Below are positions 55,508 to 64,000 of a stretch of 64,000 nt of DNA, piece by piece. Numbering within the stretch: position 1 is the stretch's first letter; each line of letters begins with the position of its first letter. The DNA comes from Beta vulgaris subsp. vulgaris (lineage: Eukaryota > Streptophyta > Magnoliopsida > Caryophyllales > Amaranthaceae). The notes below the pieces were generated by a model, which was not told the DNA's origin, ran no database searches, and worked only from the letters and a program-made list of their open reading frames with translations. The stretch spans positions 41,783,646 through 41,847,645 of the forward strand of contig NC_079202.1 of assembly GCF_026745355.1 (NCBI RefSeq), given 5' to 3'. The position numbers were made by a program, and so were the translations under genes.

Positions 55508-57020
55508 TAGGCGGATCCAGGATTTTGGATCAAGGATAGCGTAATTTTACAATAGCATCGAAAGTCGAAAAAAACCAATAAGTACAAAATTCAGAATGCT
55601 TCAAAATTCAAATACAACCAAAGAAAAAAAAAACTTTACAATTTTTTTTCCTATCATTCATAGTGAGTTATCAAATTTTGTAATAGTATACAACCGCATC
55701 AAGACTTGCATCTAAGAATAAACCATCGCCAAATTATGTTGGTTTGGTTGAGTCGGAGGAAAAAGTTTGAGATATCCTTCTTTTTGTTTTCTATTTATGA
55801 TTGTGAAGTACATTATTTATACACATAAGTACATAACTACATAAGGCGTAACACAAGAATTAACTAATGAATTCAAACACAAGAATTACTCTGATTATAC
55901 TATAAACAACTTTACAACTCAAATCACAACATCACAATTTGTATGATTCTATTTAGTTCAAAACTTATGATGCATCAGCAACTCACATAAATCAACATTT
56001 TACAATTGTAGGTTAACAATAATAAACTTATAAATTGAAACAAACCCCAAATTTGATCATATAAGTCTCAAGATTAAAAATTAAAAATTAAAAATTAGAT
56101 GAAATGAAGCTAAAGAAATGGTAAGAATGAAAAGCCACCATTAGAACAATAATGATTCTTCCATCACAAGACCGATAAGTTTCGTTCTCCTTCCACCTTT
56201 CTCACCTTCTTCTCCGGAATCTAGAACTCACTTCATAACATTAACCATTTAAGTTAAAAATTAGGTGAAATAAAGTTAAAGAAATGGTAAGAGTGAAAAA
56301 CTACCATTAAAACAATAATGCTTCTGCCATCACAAGACTGTTAAGTTTCGTTCTCCTTCCACCTTTCCTCACCTTCTTCTCCAGAACCCAAAACTCACTT
56401 CATAACATTAACCATTTCCTCTAAAACCCACAAATTTTCCATCTATAAAACACCTCAAATGGTTTTAATCTCACCCCAAAATCAGTAGGTATGTCAAAAG
56501 AAGACCAACCCATTTTAGAAAATCCAAATTTAGAGGAATCCAGTTCATCAGATTTAGAGAATTTTGATAAACGTAGGTTGGAAGAGAAATTTACGGTGTT
56601 GAACATAGGAATATATGTATCCTTCATGGTTTCCCTTCTCGCAGCTTCCCTTCTCAATTTTAATGGTGGTCTTGAAATTGTCCTCATGTGGAGGTTTAAT
56701 GCGTGCAAACAAAGAGGTGAAGGAGTTGAATTTTGTTGGTGGTTCATGCGATCGGAGAAACTAGGGTGATTGCAGAGAGAGAGGAGGAAGAATGGAGGAG
56801 ACTGTAGAGAGAGAAACATGGGGAAAGAGGACAGAGAAGAAGAGAAAAAGGCAGACTATAGAGAGAGGAAAAGAGATGCGGAAAGAGGATATAGGAGAAG
56901 AGAAAAAGGCCGACTTTTAGCTTTCACTTTTCAGAGGTTTATTTTTCAAAAAAATATCAATTTTTTATTAAAAAAAACGAGGGGGCGTGCTACCCCTTGT
57001 TACAACGTGGCTCCGCCACT
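55508..57020. mobile_element. Unclassified element with GGCGGATCC / GGCTCCGCC ends
   Basis: The Copia protease region is interrupted between 55507 and 57021. The insert starts TAGGCGGATCCAGGATTTTG and ends CGTGGCTCCGCCACTA, short imperfect inverted ends. Similar ends are common in plant genomes, but the superfamily cannot be decided; no target duplication is clear. The open frames at 56491-56769, 56421-56819 and 56770-57048 overlap on opposite strands and show no domain; the last is purine-rich (GAGAGGAAG words). Confidence 0.55.
56095..56418. repeat. Direct duplication of about 165 bp
   Basis: The block AAATTAGATGAAATGAAGCT through AACATTAACCATTT (about 56095-56252) recurs with scattered changes at about 56260-56418, inside the GGCGGA-ended element. 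Confidence 0.85.
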
Positions 57021-57096
57021 AAATAATCTTCATACATTTGATGATTAACAAAATCTTCTTTATTCCCACAAATATGATCCGAACACGTTGAACACA
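57021..57096 (-). pseudogene. Copia protease start
   Basis: On - LCSTCSDHICGNKEDF, then HQMYEDYLV, corresponds to the Copia protease segment LDSACSDHIC-like; the active-site D-S is replaced by C-S. Flanked by a LINE insertion on one side and the GGCGGA element on the other. Confidence 0.7.
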
Positions 57097-57110
57097 ATAC
57101 CACTTTTCTT

Positions 57111-58554
57111 TTCTTTTGACATCGAGAAAATGTGCATTGATTAAACAACGAGGTACATCCTATTACTAATACAAACAAACATAAAACAAAGTAATAACTA
57201 AATGAGCTTTTTGAGCTCTTACATGCCCTAAAAACAAACGCAAATAAAATTGACAGAGATTCGCCAATTAAGGAGGGCATTGCCGGTCGATGATTGTTTT
57301 GGTGGAGTCAAAATTCTAATAACTGATGGAAGCGGTAGGAGAAGTGAATGTCGGTCATGATCTGGACAACGTTAACGGACAACCGAAGGCAAGATTCACA
57401 TCTTGCCACATGAGCAATCCTAACTAAATTCTGATGCTTGCATTCTAGGCTCATGATCTGTTCACGTTCCTAGGTGACTCATGACTCTCTCTCGAGAGTA
57501 CTTCAGGTTTCTCTAGTAAGTAGGAGAAACGGGGGCGTGCTAAAATCCACCAGTTGAAACTGGGGTGCCGCCTGCAGATTTCAATTTTTCAAGGCAAGGA
57601 TCAACAAGATTATTGTTAAGCTAGAAGGAGAGCTCAACAGTTTGAGCTCTCGAACACACTGCCGACTTATGAAACCGGAAAATACATGTCCGAATCAGGA
57701 AAAAATTTCATTGCCTCGACCATGGTCACACTTCTCATCCTCTTGAGTAACTTGTTAATTAATTATAAATTTAAAAGGACATATTCTATGACTAAATTCT
57801 TAATCCACCAATCCTTATGTAACTAAAAACCATGTTTGAGTTGTCATAACAACTACGAACACCAACACCGACCACATATACTAGGAAAAAAAACAGCAGA
57901 ATTAGAGCTAACATAGGTCGGTAAGGGAGCACCAACCCCCAGGGGGTTAGGGAAAGGGATGCCCAAAAAACTGAACGCGACCAACTAAGGGGAAGGGAAC
58001 ATGACACAATACCATAAACAAGGGAAGGGGGAGGGGATGCCCAATGCACAACCAGGGGAGGGGGAGGGGAGGCCCGACTGACGAAAACCAGGGGAGGCCC
58101 AATAAACTGAAACATAATCGAAAATTAAGGGAGGGAGGGGGCTGCCCAATAAACAGAAACAGGGGAGGGGGAGGTGGTACCTGACACACGACCAGGGGAG
58201 GGGAAAGGAGTTGTAGAATACGTGACGAAAACGACCGAACCGAACGGAACATAGGGCGACTTGACGACGATGCGAAGAGCTGACGGTGATAAAGAAAGAG
58301 TGATTTGCTTGCTAAGCTCTTTATGAACGATGTCATACTATTACGGTCGTATAAAAGGAAGGGATGCAGACGAAGGGAAGAACCTGTCGAAAACGAAGAA
58401 AAAACGATGAAAAAACAATTGGAACTCGCTAGTTACCTATGCGGTGCCAGACCTCCGGCGAGTTCCTATGGTTAGGTTTTGAGAGTAGGTTTTGAGGAGA
58501 GAGGTCAGAATAAAAGTTTTAGAGAGAGAAGGAGAAAAAGGTTTAACCCCCTCC
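57111..58554 (-). mobile_element. LINE deletion derivative with 14-bp TSD
   Basis: Flanked by perfect direct repeats ATACCACTTTTCTT (57097-57110 and 58555-58568). On - it starts with a pyrimidine-rich leader (58540 downward) and ends AATCAATGCACATTTTCTCG, then ATGTC and an A-rich tail (AAAAGAAAAG). The tail wording matches the LINE-like end at 62438-62498. No endonuclease or RT is recognisable; the open frames at 57792-58336 are Pro/Ser/Leu-rich and lie in the leader. About 1.44 kb, so it lacks most of a full LINE. Confidence 0.8.
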
Positions 58555-58568
58555 ATACCACTTTTCTT

Positions 58569-59600
58569 AACTCTCTTTTCTCTTCTTCAACAATTGATGC
58601 ATCATCTATATATTCTTCACTTACGTGATCCACAATTGGCTCCCCCTTTTTCTTGTCACCCTTCATAGTTTTCATTTTTATTATGTCTTTTTGAACTGCA
58701 AGCATATAAGATATGTTCCACTAATTTTTTATACTAATGATACTCCTTCTCACTGTCATCCCTTTTTGGTTTACGATTATATGTGAATTTCTTCTTCTAG
58801 CTGTTTTGGTTGTTCCCTCTTCCTTTTTCTTCTGTCAGAACAAGAGCATTACTGCCCTTTTCATTATTATTACTTTTTTGCCACCGTAAATTAGAACAAA
58901 TTTATGAGATATTACTCTACTACTTATTAATAGATTAGTAAGTTTTAATGTTATCAATTTTAGTAGGAAAAAGGTCACTAAAGCTCATGCCATTGCCATT
59001 AAAGTAAGGAGAGGCATTAGATAATCTTTCTATTCTATTTATATTTATATTTTATCAAAAAAAAGAACTTCTCATTCTCAAGTACTATTGCAACAATTTC
59101 ATCCACATTCAAAATACACTTTCTCAAATAGTAAACTTGTCATAAGCGTTCTATAATTCCTTTTAGGGACGGAAGCAAGCAAAATTAGGGACTCTTTTTT
59201 ATATTAATAATCTAAATTGAATAATTGTGTTACCAACCCATTAAAAGTAGTAATTTGGTCTCTATGACCGTGCCCTCTTTCATCTCCAAATCATATAAAT
59301 ATTTCTTCAAATACAATTTATTTGTCAATGACTTCGACATATATATTTTCTCCAAATTATCGCACAAAACATTTGAGTTCATTCTCATCTAAAACATAAT
59401 ACTTAATTTCAAATTCAAGGGTAAAACGAATAGTACTTGCACCACAAATATTTTGTTCTTCCCAATCTTCATCCTTCATTGGGTCCGGCTTTTTGGCTTT
59501 CTTTCAGAGGATGTTGTGTAATTCTTGCTGAATCAAGATGTCCTTCGTCATACTCGGCTAAAGGGTAAGATTGTACTTTTCATTAAACAAGTCGATTACA
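58569..59600 (-). pseudogene. Copia gag
   Basis: On -: DEDWEEQNICGASTIRFTLE about 59510-59450, then an ENIYVEV-like stretch and, in a neighbouring frame, SLTNKLYLKKYLYDLEMKEG (about 59330-59270), the classic Copia gag UBN2-type order. Toward the C-terminus, about 58700-58570, a knuckle-like ACSSKRH...N remnant and KKKGEPIVDHVSEEYIDD appear. Several stops and frameshifts. The sequence continues into the protease start at 57096 once the LINE is removed. Confidence 0.75.
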
Positions 59601-59621
59601 AATTCTATACTAGTAGTAACT

Positions 59622-59637
59622 AGCTCTTGATACCATT
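59622..59637 (-). other. Primer-binding site of the Copia element
   Basis: On - AATGGTATCAAGAGCTAG directly follows the LTR end; TGGTATCAAGAGC is an initiator-tRNA-Met type site with one extra A. Confidence 0.75.
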
Positions 59638-60155
59638 TGTAGGAACTTCACTTCAAAAATAACAAGAACACAAGGAATTCTTTATGGTAATCTAAACCAC
59701 ATGTGATAGAGTATAAATCTATTCCTGGAGTCTCAACCATCAGCTTAAGCTTTTGGTTGAGTTGGTCCTTTGACATGGTTGAGGCCCCATGAATAAATTT
59801 ATACTCTATCAAACTGATCTCCTTATATTAATAATCTACAAAAATAACAACTACTATGTGTGTTTTCTATATATATACAACTACATATAAAGTACCCCCT
59901 AATATCCTATATTTATAGGACTTATAAGCTCTCCTATTCCTACTAGAGTATGTAAATTACCACCTAGACTTCTAAAATAAGTAGGATAAAATGTAATTGA
60001 AGAATAAGTAATTTCTTTCCTGACTGAACTCCTAACTATATATTCTTATAATATTAAATATTTTAAAATATTAAACTTCTTATTTTATAATATTTTCATA
60101 TTCAAAAGACTTTTGATTAATATTTTATGTACTTCTTAAATTGTACTCCAACCCA
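59638..60155 (-). mobile_element. 5' LTR of the Copia element
   Basis: Read on +, TGTAGGAACTTCACTT to about TTGTACTCCAACCCA. It shares ordered blocks with 40708-41427. It carries a private hairpin insert (59705-59810) and lacks the Stowaway MITE found in the 3' LTR. Confidence 0.7.
59705..59810. mobile_element. 106-bp hairpin insert in the Copia LTR
   Basis: Perfect 14-bp inverted ends GATAGAGTATAAAT and ATTTATACTCTATC. The centre contains AGCTTAAGCTTTTGGTTGAG, a phrase common at plant Copia LTR ends next to the primer-binding site, and TTTGACATGGTTGAG. The insert is absent at the matching place near 40786 of the other LTR. Class uncertain. Confidence 0.6.
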
Positions 60156-60624
60156 ATTTATTTCTTTGTTGACAACGAACGAGATGTTTGGTTATTGAGT
60201 ACTCCATCAGGCTCAAAGTCAAACCCATGCTCATTAGCTCAAGCAATTTTTTTAGGAACAGCAACAATTGAGTTTGTCCTTTTCCAAATCAGAGTTGGCA
60301 AAATCTTTATATATTGGCTGGCTATAGAAATAATAGAATAACAGCCCATAACACGCTATTGTCCAATGTCTACACTCTACATAACGATTTTCAATTTTTC
60401 ATTACCCAATTTTCTTCTTTCTTTTTGTTTTCGGAGTTGGACCTCTTAGATTATTTTGTGCTTAGTTGCTTACTATTCCAGCTCTTATTAGGACGCTTTC
60501 TTACATAATTTGTTGTTTGCATTTTTTTTCAAAAGAAGAAAGAAAAAATAAGCAAACACTTTAATTTAATTTAATTTATCATCCCTTCAAAAAAAAAAAA
60601 AAGAGCACCTTTTTATAAGTAAAA
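60156..60624. other. Flank of the Copia element, nothing recognised
   Basis: Short open frames (60141-60341, 60314-60508) with hydrophobic composition; no family features. Confidence 0.4.
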
Positions 60625-60984
60625 CTAGTATTTAGACCCGGACGATGCCCCGGATTTTCTCTTTGCTACAATTTATTAGTAGTTAAATAAGTATTCTCAT
60701 ACTCATTTAAAAAAGTCATCTTATTCATTATATGTATTTCAAACGTTTTCCATTCATATGTCATCATTAATTTTGATTACAAAATCAATAATGGTATGGT
60801 GGAGTAATGGTTGGATTTCTTACTTTCATACTTGAGGTTATGGATTCGAATCTTTACGTAAACAATTCTTCTTCTTCTTTGTTTATTATATGAGAAAGAC
60901 GTGGATATAATGTTATTATATGAGGGAGGGTGACACGTGGCGCATATACATTCTTAGGAACGCCTTTTAATATATTAGTATAGA
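60625..60984 (-). mobile_element. Non-autonomous Helitron
   Basis: On - it starts TCTATACTAATATATTAAAA and ends with a GC-rich hairpin (CCGGGGCATCGTCCGGGTC), then TAAATACTAG, so it has the TC start, the 3' stem-loop about 10 bases before the end, and CTAG. The flanks on - are A before and T after, as expected for insertion between A and T. 360 bp, no coding sequence. Confidence 0.8.
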
Positions 60985-61385
60985 TGGACTAGAGCTGTAA
61001 AATCATTTAAAAATTGTGTGCAAAATGACCTACTATTTAAAGTCCATTGTCTTAAGAGGGCCCAAAATATGTAGTACTCCCACTATTTTTTTTCCTCACT
61101 TGAAATCTTGACACTATTCATAATTCGAGAGAATATTCTCAATTTCTCTCAAATTTATAAGAAAAAAATATAGTCATGTGAGGTTTTGTTTGATATGTCA
61201 CAATTAGAATTTATTAATATTCAATCGTTATAATTTTTTACTAATATATAGTGAAAGATATTTAAGTTAAAATACATGCATTAAAAAACGCACAAAGTTA
61301 TGTAAGAATGATATAAAACAGAGGAAGCACATGTTTATTTTAATAATGCAACCTTTTAGCCATTCGCAACGAATAAGTTAACTTT
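60985..61385. other. Intergenic sequence
   Basis: AT-rich, no supported gene or repeat. Confidence 0.5.
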
Positions 61386-61602
61386 CAAACCCCTTAAACA
61401 AGCAAACAATTTTTCGATTTCTTCAAGCATATGTTGCTAGGAAAAATTGAGATTTTGAAGCTTGAAGAAATCGAAAAATTGTTTTTTGCCACTAGAAGAA
61501 TTCTGACCGATTACGAATTCTCTCTCCTCTACGATTTGACCGATTACATGATTTTTGCCACCAGAAGATCTGCTTGGCATGTTTGCTTGTTTAAGGGGTT
61601 TG
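61386..61602. repeat. Nested palindrome (two arms inside each other)
   Basis: Inner arms 61405-61428 and 61460-61483 are perfect 24-bp inverted copies (AACAATTTTTCGATTTCTTC plus AAGC). Outer arms 61386-61408 and 61580-61602 (CAAACCCCTTAAACAAGCAA plus ACA) are also perfect over 23 bp. The outer and inner left arms are adjacent; on the right they are separated by about 96 bp that contains GACCGATTACGAATTC and GACCGATTACATGATTT, a partial direct repeat. Confidence 0.9.
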
Positions 61603-61742
61603 GTGGGTGGTTTTGGTGGTGTAAGGGATAGGGTGGGTGGTTTTGGTGGTTTCAGGGATGGGTTTTGGTGGTTTAAGGGGTGGGGTGGGTGGGTTTTCGG
61701 TGGGTTTTGATTATTTCAATGGTGAAGGTTATTATTATTATT

Positions 61743-61802
<60 letters not shown>

Positions 61803-61804
61803 GA
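61603..61804. repeat. GGTTTTGGTGGT-type repeats followed by (TTA)n(TTG)n microsatellite
   Basis: GGTGGGTGGTTTTGGTGG words recur at 61600-61710; from 61732 TTATTATTA passes into about 20 TTG units up to 61802. Confidence 0.9.
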
Positions 61805-62437
61805 GGAAGATTCTAGCTAGGTGGTCATTAATGTACAACTTTTTCATGAAAAGGGCCAACCAAATCTCATCCCTCCATTTACTGTATGCTAATCAGTTGA
61901 TTAGTCTTCCATTGTTATAGAACATCTTCAGTCAATGGCTGATAAGTGCATGCGGATCATAGGCTACAAGCCTACAACATCAAACTGCCAACTTGGGTGT
62001 AGTGTACATTAAGCTGCACGGATAAACCAAGGGAATTGAAATTAGGTTGGGTATAGTGTATATCTATTAGGATGGATTTAGTCAATTCAAAAATTAGGAT
62101 AGAATTGGTACTTTATTTTTCAAATGAGGGTATTTTAGCCATAAAATTAAGTATATATAGAAAGATTTAATGTAGGAACTAGGAAGAATTTTTTGGAATT
62201 TCCTAATAAAAAATACAGGAAGAACAAAGGAAAACAGGAGATAAAATAGGATCATTAAGGGACATTGGTAAACTTTACATAGACTATATCTCTGTAGGAG
62301 ATATAATAAGATAATTAAGGGACATTGGCAGACTAAAATCGCGAGCAAGAATTATATTAAGGGAAATCACATTAGTGCATACAAGATTAATGAATTCAGA
62401 GGAACTTACCCAATTAGATTTTGGCGGCAATGTCATA
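61805..62437. other. Intergenic sequence
   Basis: Contains a direct repeat (AATAAGATAATTAAGGGACAT-type at about 62241-62268 and 62300-62330). No supported gene. Confidence 0.5.
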
Positions 62438-62498
62438 TTTTTTTTTGACATCGAGATAATATGCATTAATGAAAATCGAAATACAACTTACGAACAAT
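62438..62498 (-). mobile_element. LINE-like 3' tail with poly(A)
   Basis: On - TTTTCATTAATGCATATTAT then CTCGATGTC and nine A. It matches the 3' end of the LINE at 57111 (TTTAATCAATGCACATTTTC, CTCGATGTC, A-rich) and starts within a few bases of the stop codon of the TPR copy. Confidence 0.65.
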
Positions 62499-64000
62499 CT
62501 AGGGGATCATTGCATCGTTGCTAGCAACATACGCTAGAACAAACACTAAAACAAGAACAAACAAAATTAATATATTTTTTCCGAACACGATAAGGAAGGT
62601 CCGAAGAGAGAGGAGCATTGCTTTTCCTTTTGGATTCGACATGAGGATGTCACCTTTGTTGATAGTTTTCCTAAACGGTCTGCTAGACCTAGGATTGGCC
62701 TGGAGAGCACCTTGTCCAATTGGTCTTCGTCGCCTTTCAATTGAGCTTCTTGTCTTCTTTCTTGTATTCTTTGTCTGTGTGTGGTCTTCCTTGAGTGAAT
62801 GATCCAAATAACTGAGTTCATCTTGCCCTTGGATACCTGCACTAAAAATTGCGTTAGTTGAGGTACCAATACTTACCTCTTGATGTTGCATTTCATGAAG
62901 AGTTGTGCATGTCCGATTTTCATCCTTCGGACTCGACGGCGGATATGAGATACCAGCCTGAAGGCCCTCATCTTCAATGAGTGCGAATTAGAGACCTGTG
63001 CGACCCACAATTCAGAATTACAGGGGGCCTCCTTCAAATTTTCAGTTTTTGAAGTGTAGGTGTGAACCTTCAAAATTTATAGAGAATGAGGTTGATAGAA
63101 TTGGATTACTTTCCCTTCCCTTAACTTGTCTATATTTGATTGGGAAATCAAAAGCCGCGAAGATGGTTTTCTTTTGTTGACAAAATGGATCTTTCAAATT
63201 TTTTCTGCACAATGAGGCTCCCCACATTGCGAGTTATCCGAAGGAGCCTCTTCTACCCACTTCGTATCCTGGTTGCTTATGTTCTCATCTGCATTGTTGT
63301 TTTCTGAAGAGAACTTGCTCTTGACCTCTTTCTGGACATCCACATTCATTGTAGTGAGTCCAGGGTCCTGCAATGGGGTACCCGTAGCATCGGCTGGGCC
63401 TACACCACTATCACGGAGTGATGATCTACAACATCATCAACCCTAGAAACCTGAAAAAGGACAGCCTCGAGACTTGCAATCTCTTGAGCAATCGCCTTAC
63501 TTTTTGGCTCAACTCCTATAGCTATCCTAAAGTCAGTGTAACCATCTTCCATACTACCAATTTTCGTTAGAGCCACGCCTCGCCTAAAAAGAGCTTTCAC
63601 ATTGCTCTTGTCAACCTCTAACACCAAGGAACATGAACCGATGTCTTCCTTAAACAAGCTAAGTTTGATTTCACATGCTGCAATGTTCAATTGCTGAGAA
63701 ACAACTAGCTCTCGAATTTCAATATCAATATTATGAACAGAGCATTCTTCATACATGGCAGAAATGGTAACACAAAGACACTTCATAGCATTCATATATG
63801 TCTCATAAGCTTTGCGAAATCCAGTCACTTTAAAAAGAGAATTACCAATCTCTTTTAAGAAGTCACATACTGATGGCCTCATTAGGTCCAGTAGTATTTG
63901 CAAACAAATCCTCAAGAACTCTATCCTCATCATCCAAGAAATCCAAGTGGTACAACATGAATAAAGCCAAACTAGGATCCTCTTCCATACGATCCAGATT
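62499..64000 (-). pseudogene. TPR protein with C-terminal membrane anchor (partial retrocopy)
   Basis: The gene enters from the right edge (MEEDPSLALFMLYHLDFLDD), shifts frame near 63880 (NEAISM against VCDFLKEIGNSLFK), then shows TPR helices: KEIGNSLFKVTGFRKAYETY, LNIAACEIKLSLFKEDIGSC, KSNVKALFRRGVALTKIG. A second shift near 63420 leads to RDSGVGPADATGT and an acidic linker with a stop, and the last frame (62891-62499) ends in a hydrophobic segment FGKNILILFVLVLVFVLAYV, a tail anchor. TPR proteins with such anchors (for example the OEP61/TPR7 type) bind Hsp70/Hsp90 at membranes; I cannot name the exact family. No intron is evident; the lesions indicate a pseudogene. Confidence 0.6.

Noticed and set aside
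56421..57048. Open frames on both strands (up to 132 aa)
   Set aside because: They overlap on opposite strands inside an inserted element, are purine- or pyrimidine-rich, and have no recognisable motif.
57792..58336. Pro/Ser/Leu-rich frames
   Set aside because: They lie in the repeated CCCTCCCC-type leader of the LINE derivative; no domain.
62499..62802. Plus-strand frame with hydrophobic segments (94 aa)
   Set aside because: Shadow of the minus-strand TPR protein's tail anchor.

Overview
The window looks like a gene-poor, transposon-dense stretch of a plant (eudicot) nuclear chromosome. The evidence is tRNA-iMet-primed Gypsy and Copia retroelements, Tat elements with a second archaeal-type RNase H and an antisense ORF, a chromodomain Tekay-type integrase, GT-AG introns, and Mutator-like, CACTA, Helitron, Stowaway and LINE pieces. 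The style of the Tekay LTRs and of the Ulp1/FAR1 genes hints at Caryophyllales, but that is a guess. No rRNA, tRNA or CRISPR locus and no clearly intact host gene was found; almost every coding region carries stops or frameshifts.

Layout. 1-6.0 kb: 3' end of a Tat-type Gypsy element on + (58-bp tandem repeats, polypurine tract, LTR). The LTR is split by a 2.5-kb solo Tekay-like LTR (TSD TTCTT) and by a CACTA-like element. 6.0-8.3 kb: AT-rich DNA with a TCGGAT-type array bounded by short inverted ends. 8.3-18.5 kb: a second decayed Tat element on + (gag, PR, RT, two RNase H, IN, antisense coiled-coil ORF). Its gag is split by a solo LTR (TSD AAATC) that itself contains a long-TIR Mutator-like element. 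18.5-29.9 kb: two Tekay chromoviruses on - in tandem sharing one LTR (LTR-gag-LTR-pol-gag-LTR), with a 1.3-kb Mutator-like element (9-bp TSD) in the leader of the longer copy. 29.9-39.2 kb: a third Tat element on -, the best preserved retroelement here, with a long antisense ORF. Its upstream LTR is cut to about 32 bp where it meets the 3' end of yet another Tat-like element (39.2-40.0 kb).

40.7-60.2 kb is one Copia element on - stretched to about 19.4 kb by nested insertions: a Stowaway MITE in its 3' LTR, a large Mutator-like element (41.45-55.20 kb), an unclassified GGCGGA-ended element, a truncated LINE with a 14-bp TSD, and a small hairpin insert in its 5' LTR.

The large Mutator-like element is the most interesting object. 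It has near-identical inverted ends (47/49 over the core), a Ulp1-type SUMO-protease-like gene running in from the left, and a FAR1/MURA-type transposase gene running in from the right. Between them lie an intronless, broken XRCC3-like (RAD51 paralogue) copy, an antisense fragment with LINE endonuclease similarity, a minisatellite and a long AAT array. The transposase gene was later interrupted by a 1.47-kb CACTA element (TSD ATT) exactly inside its SWIM zinc finger. The two convergent genes recall the mudrA/mudrB layout of maize MuDR, with a Ulp1 gene in the mudrB position.

60.2-64 kb: a 360-bp Helitron, a nested palindrome, a TTG microsatellite and, at the right edge on -, a frameshifted TPR-protein copy that runs straight into a LINE-like 3' tail with poly(A), probably a chimeric retrocopy.
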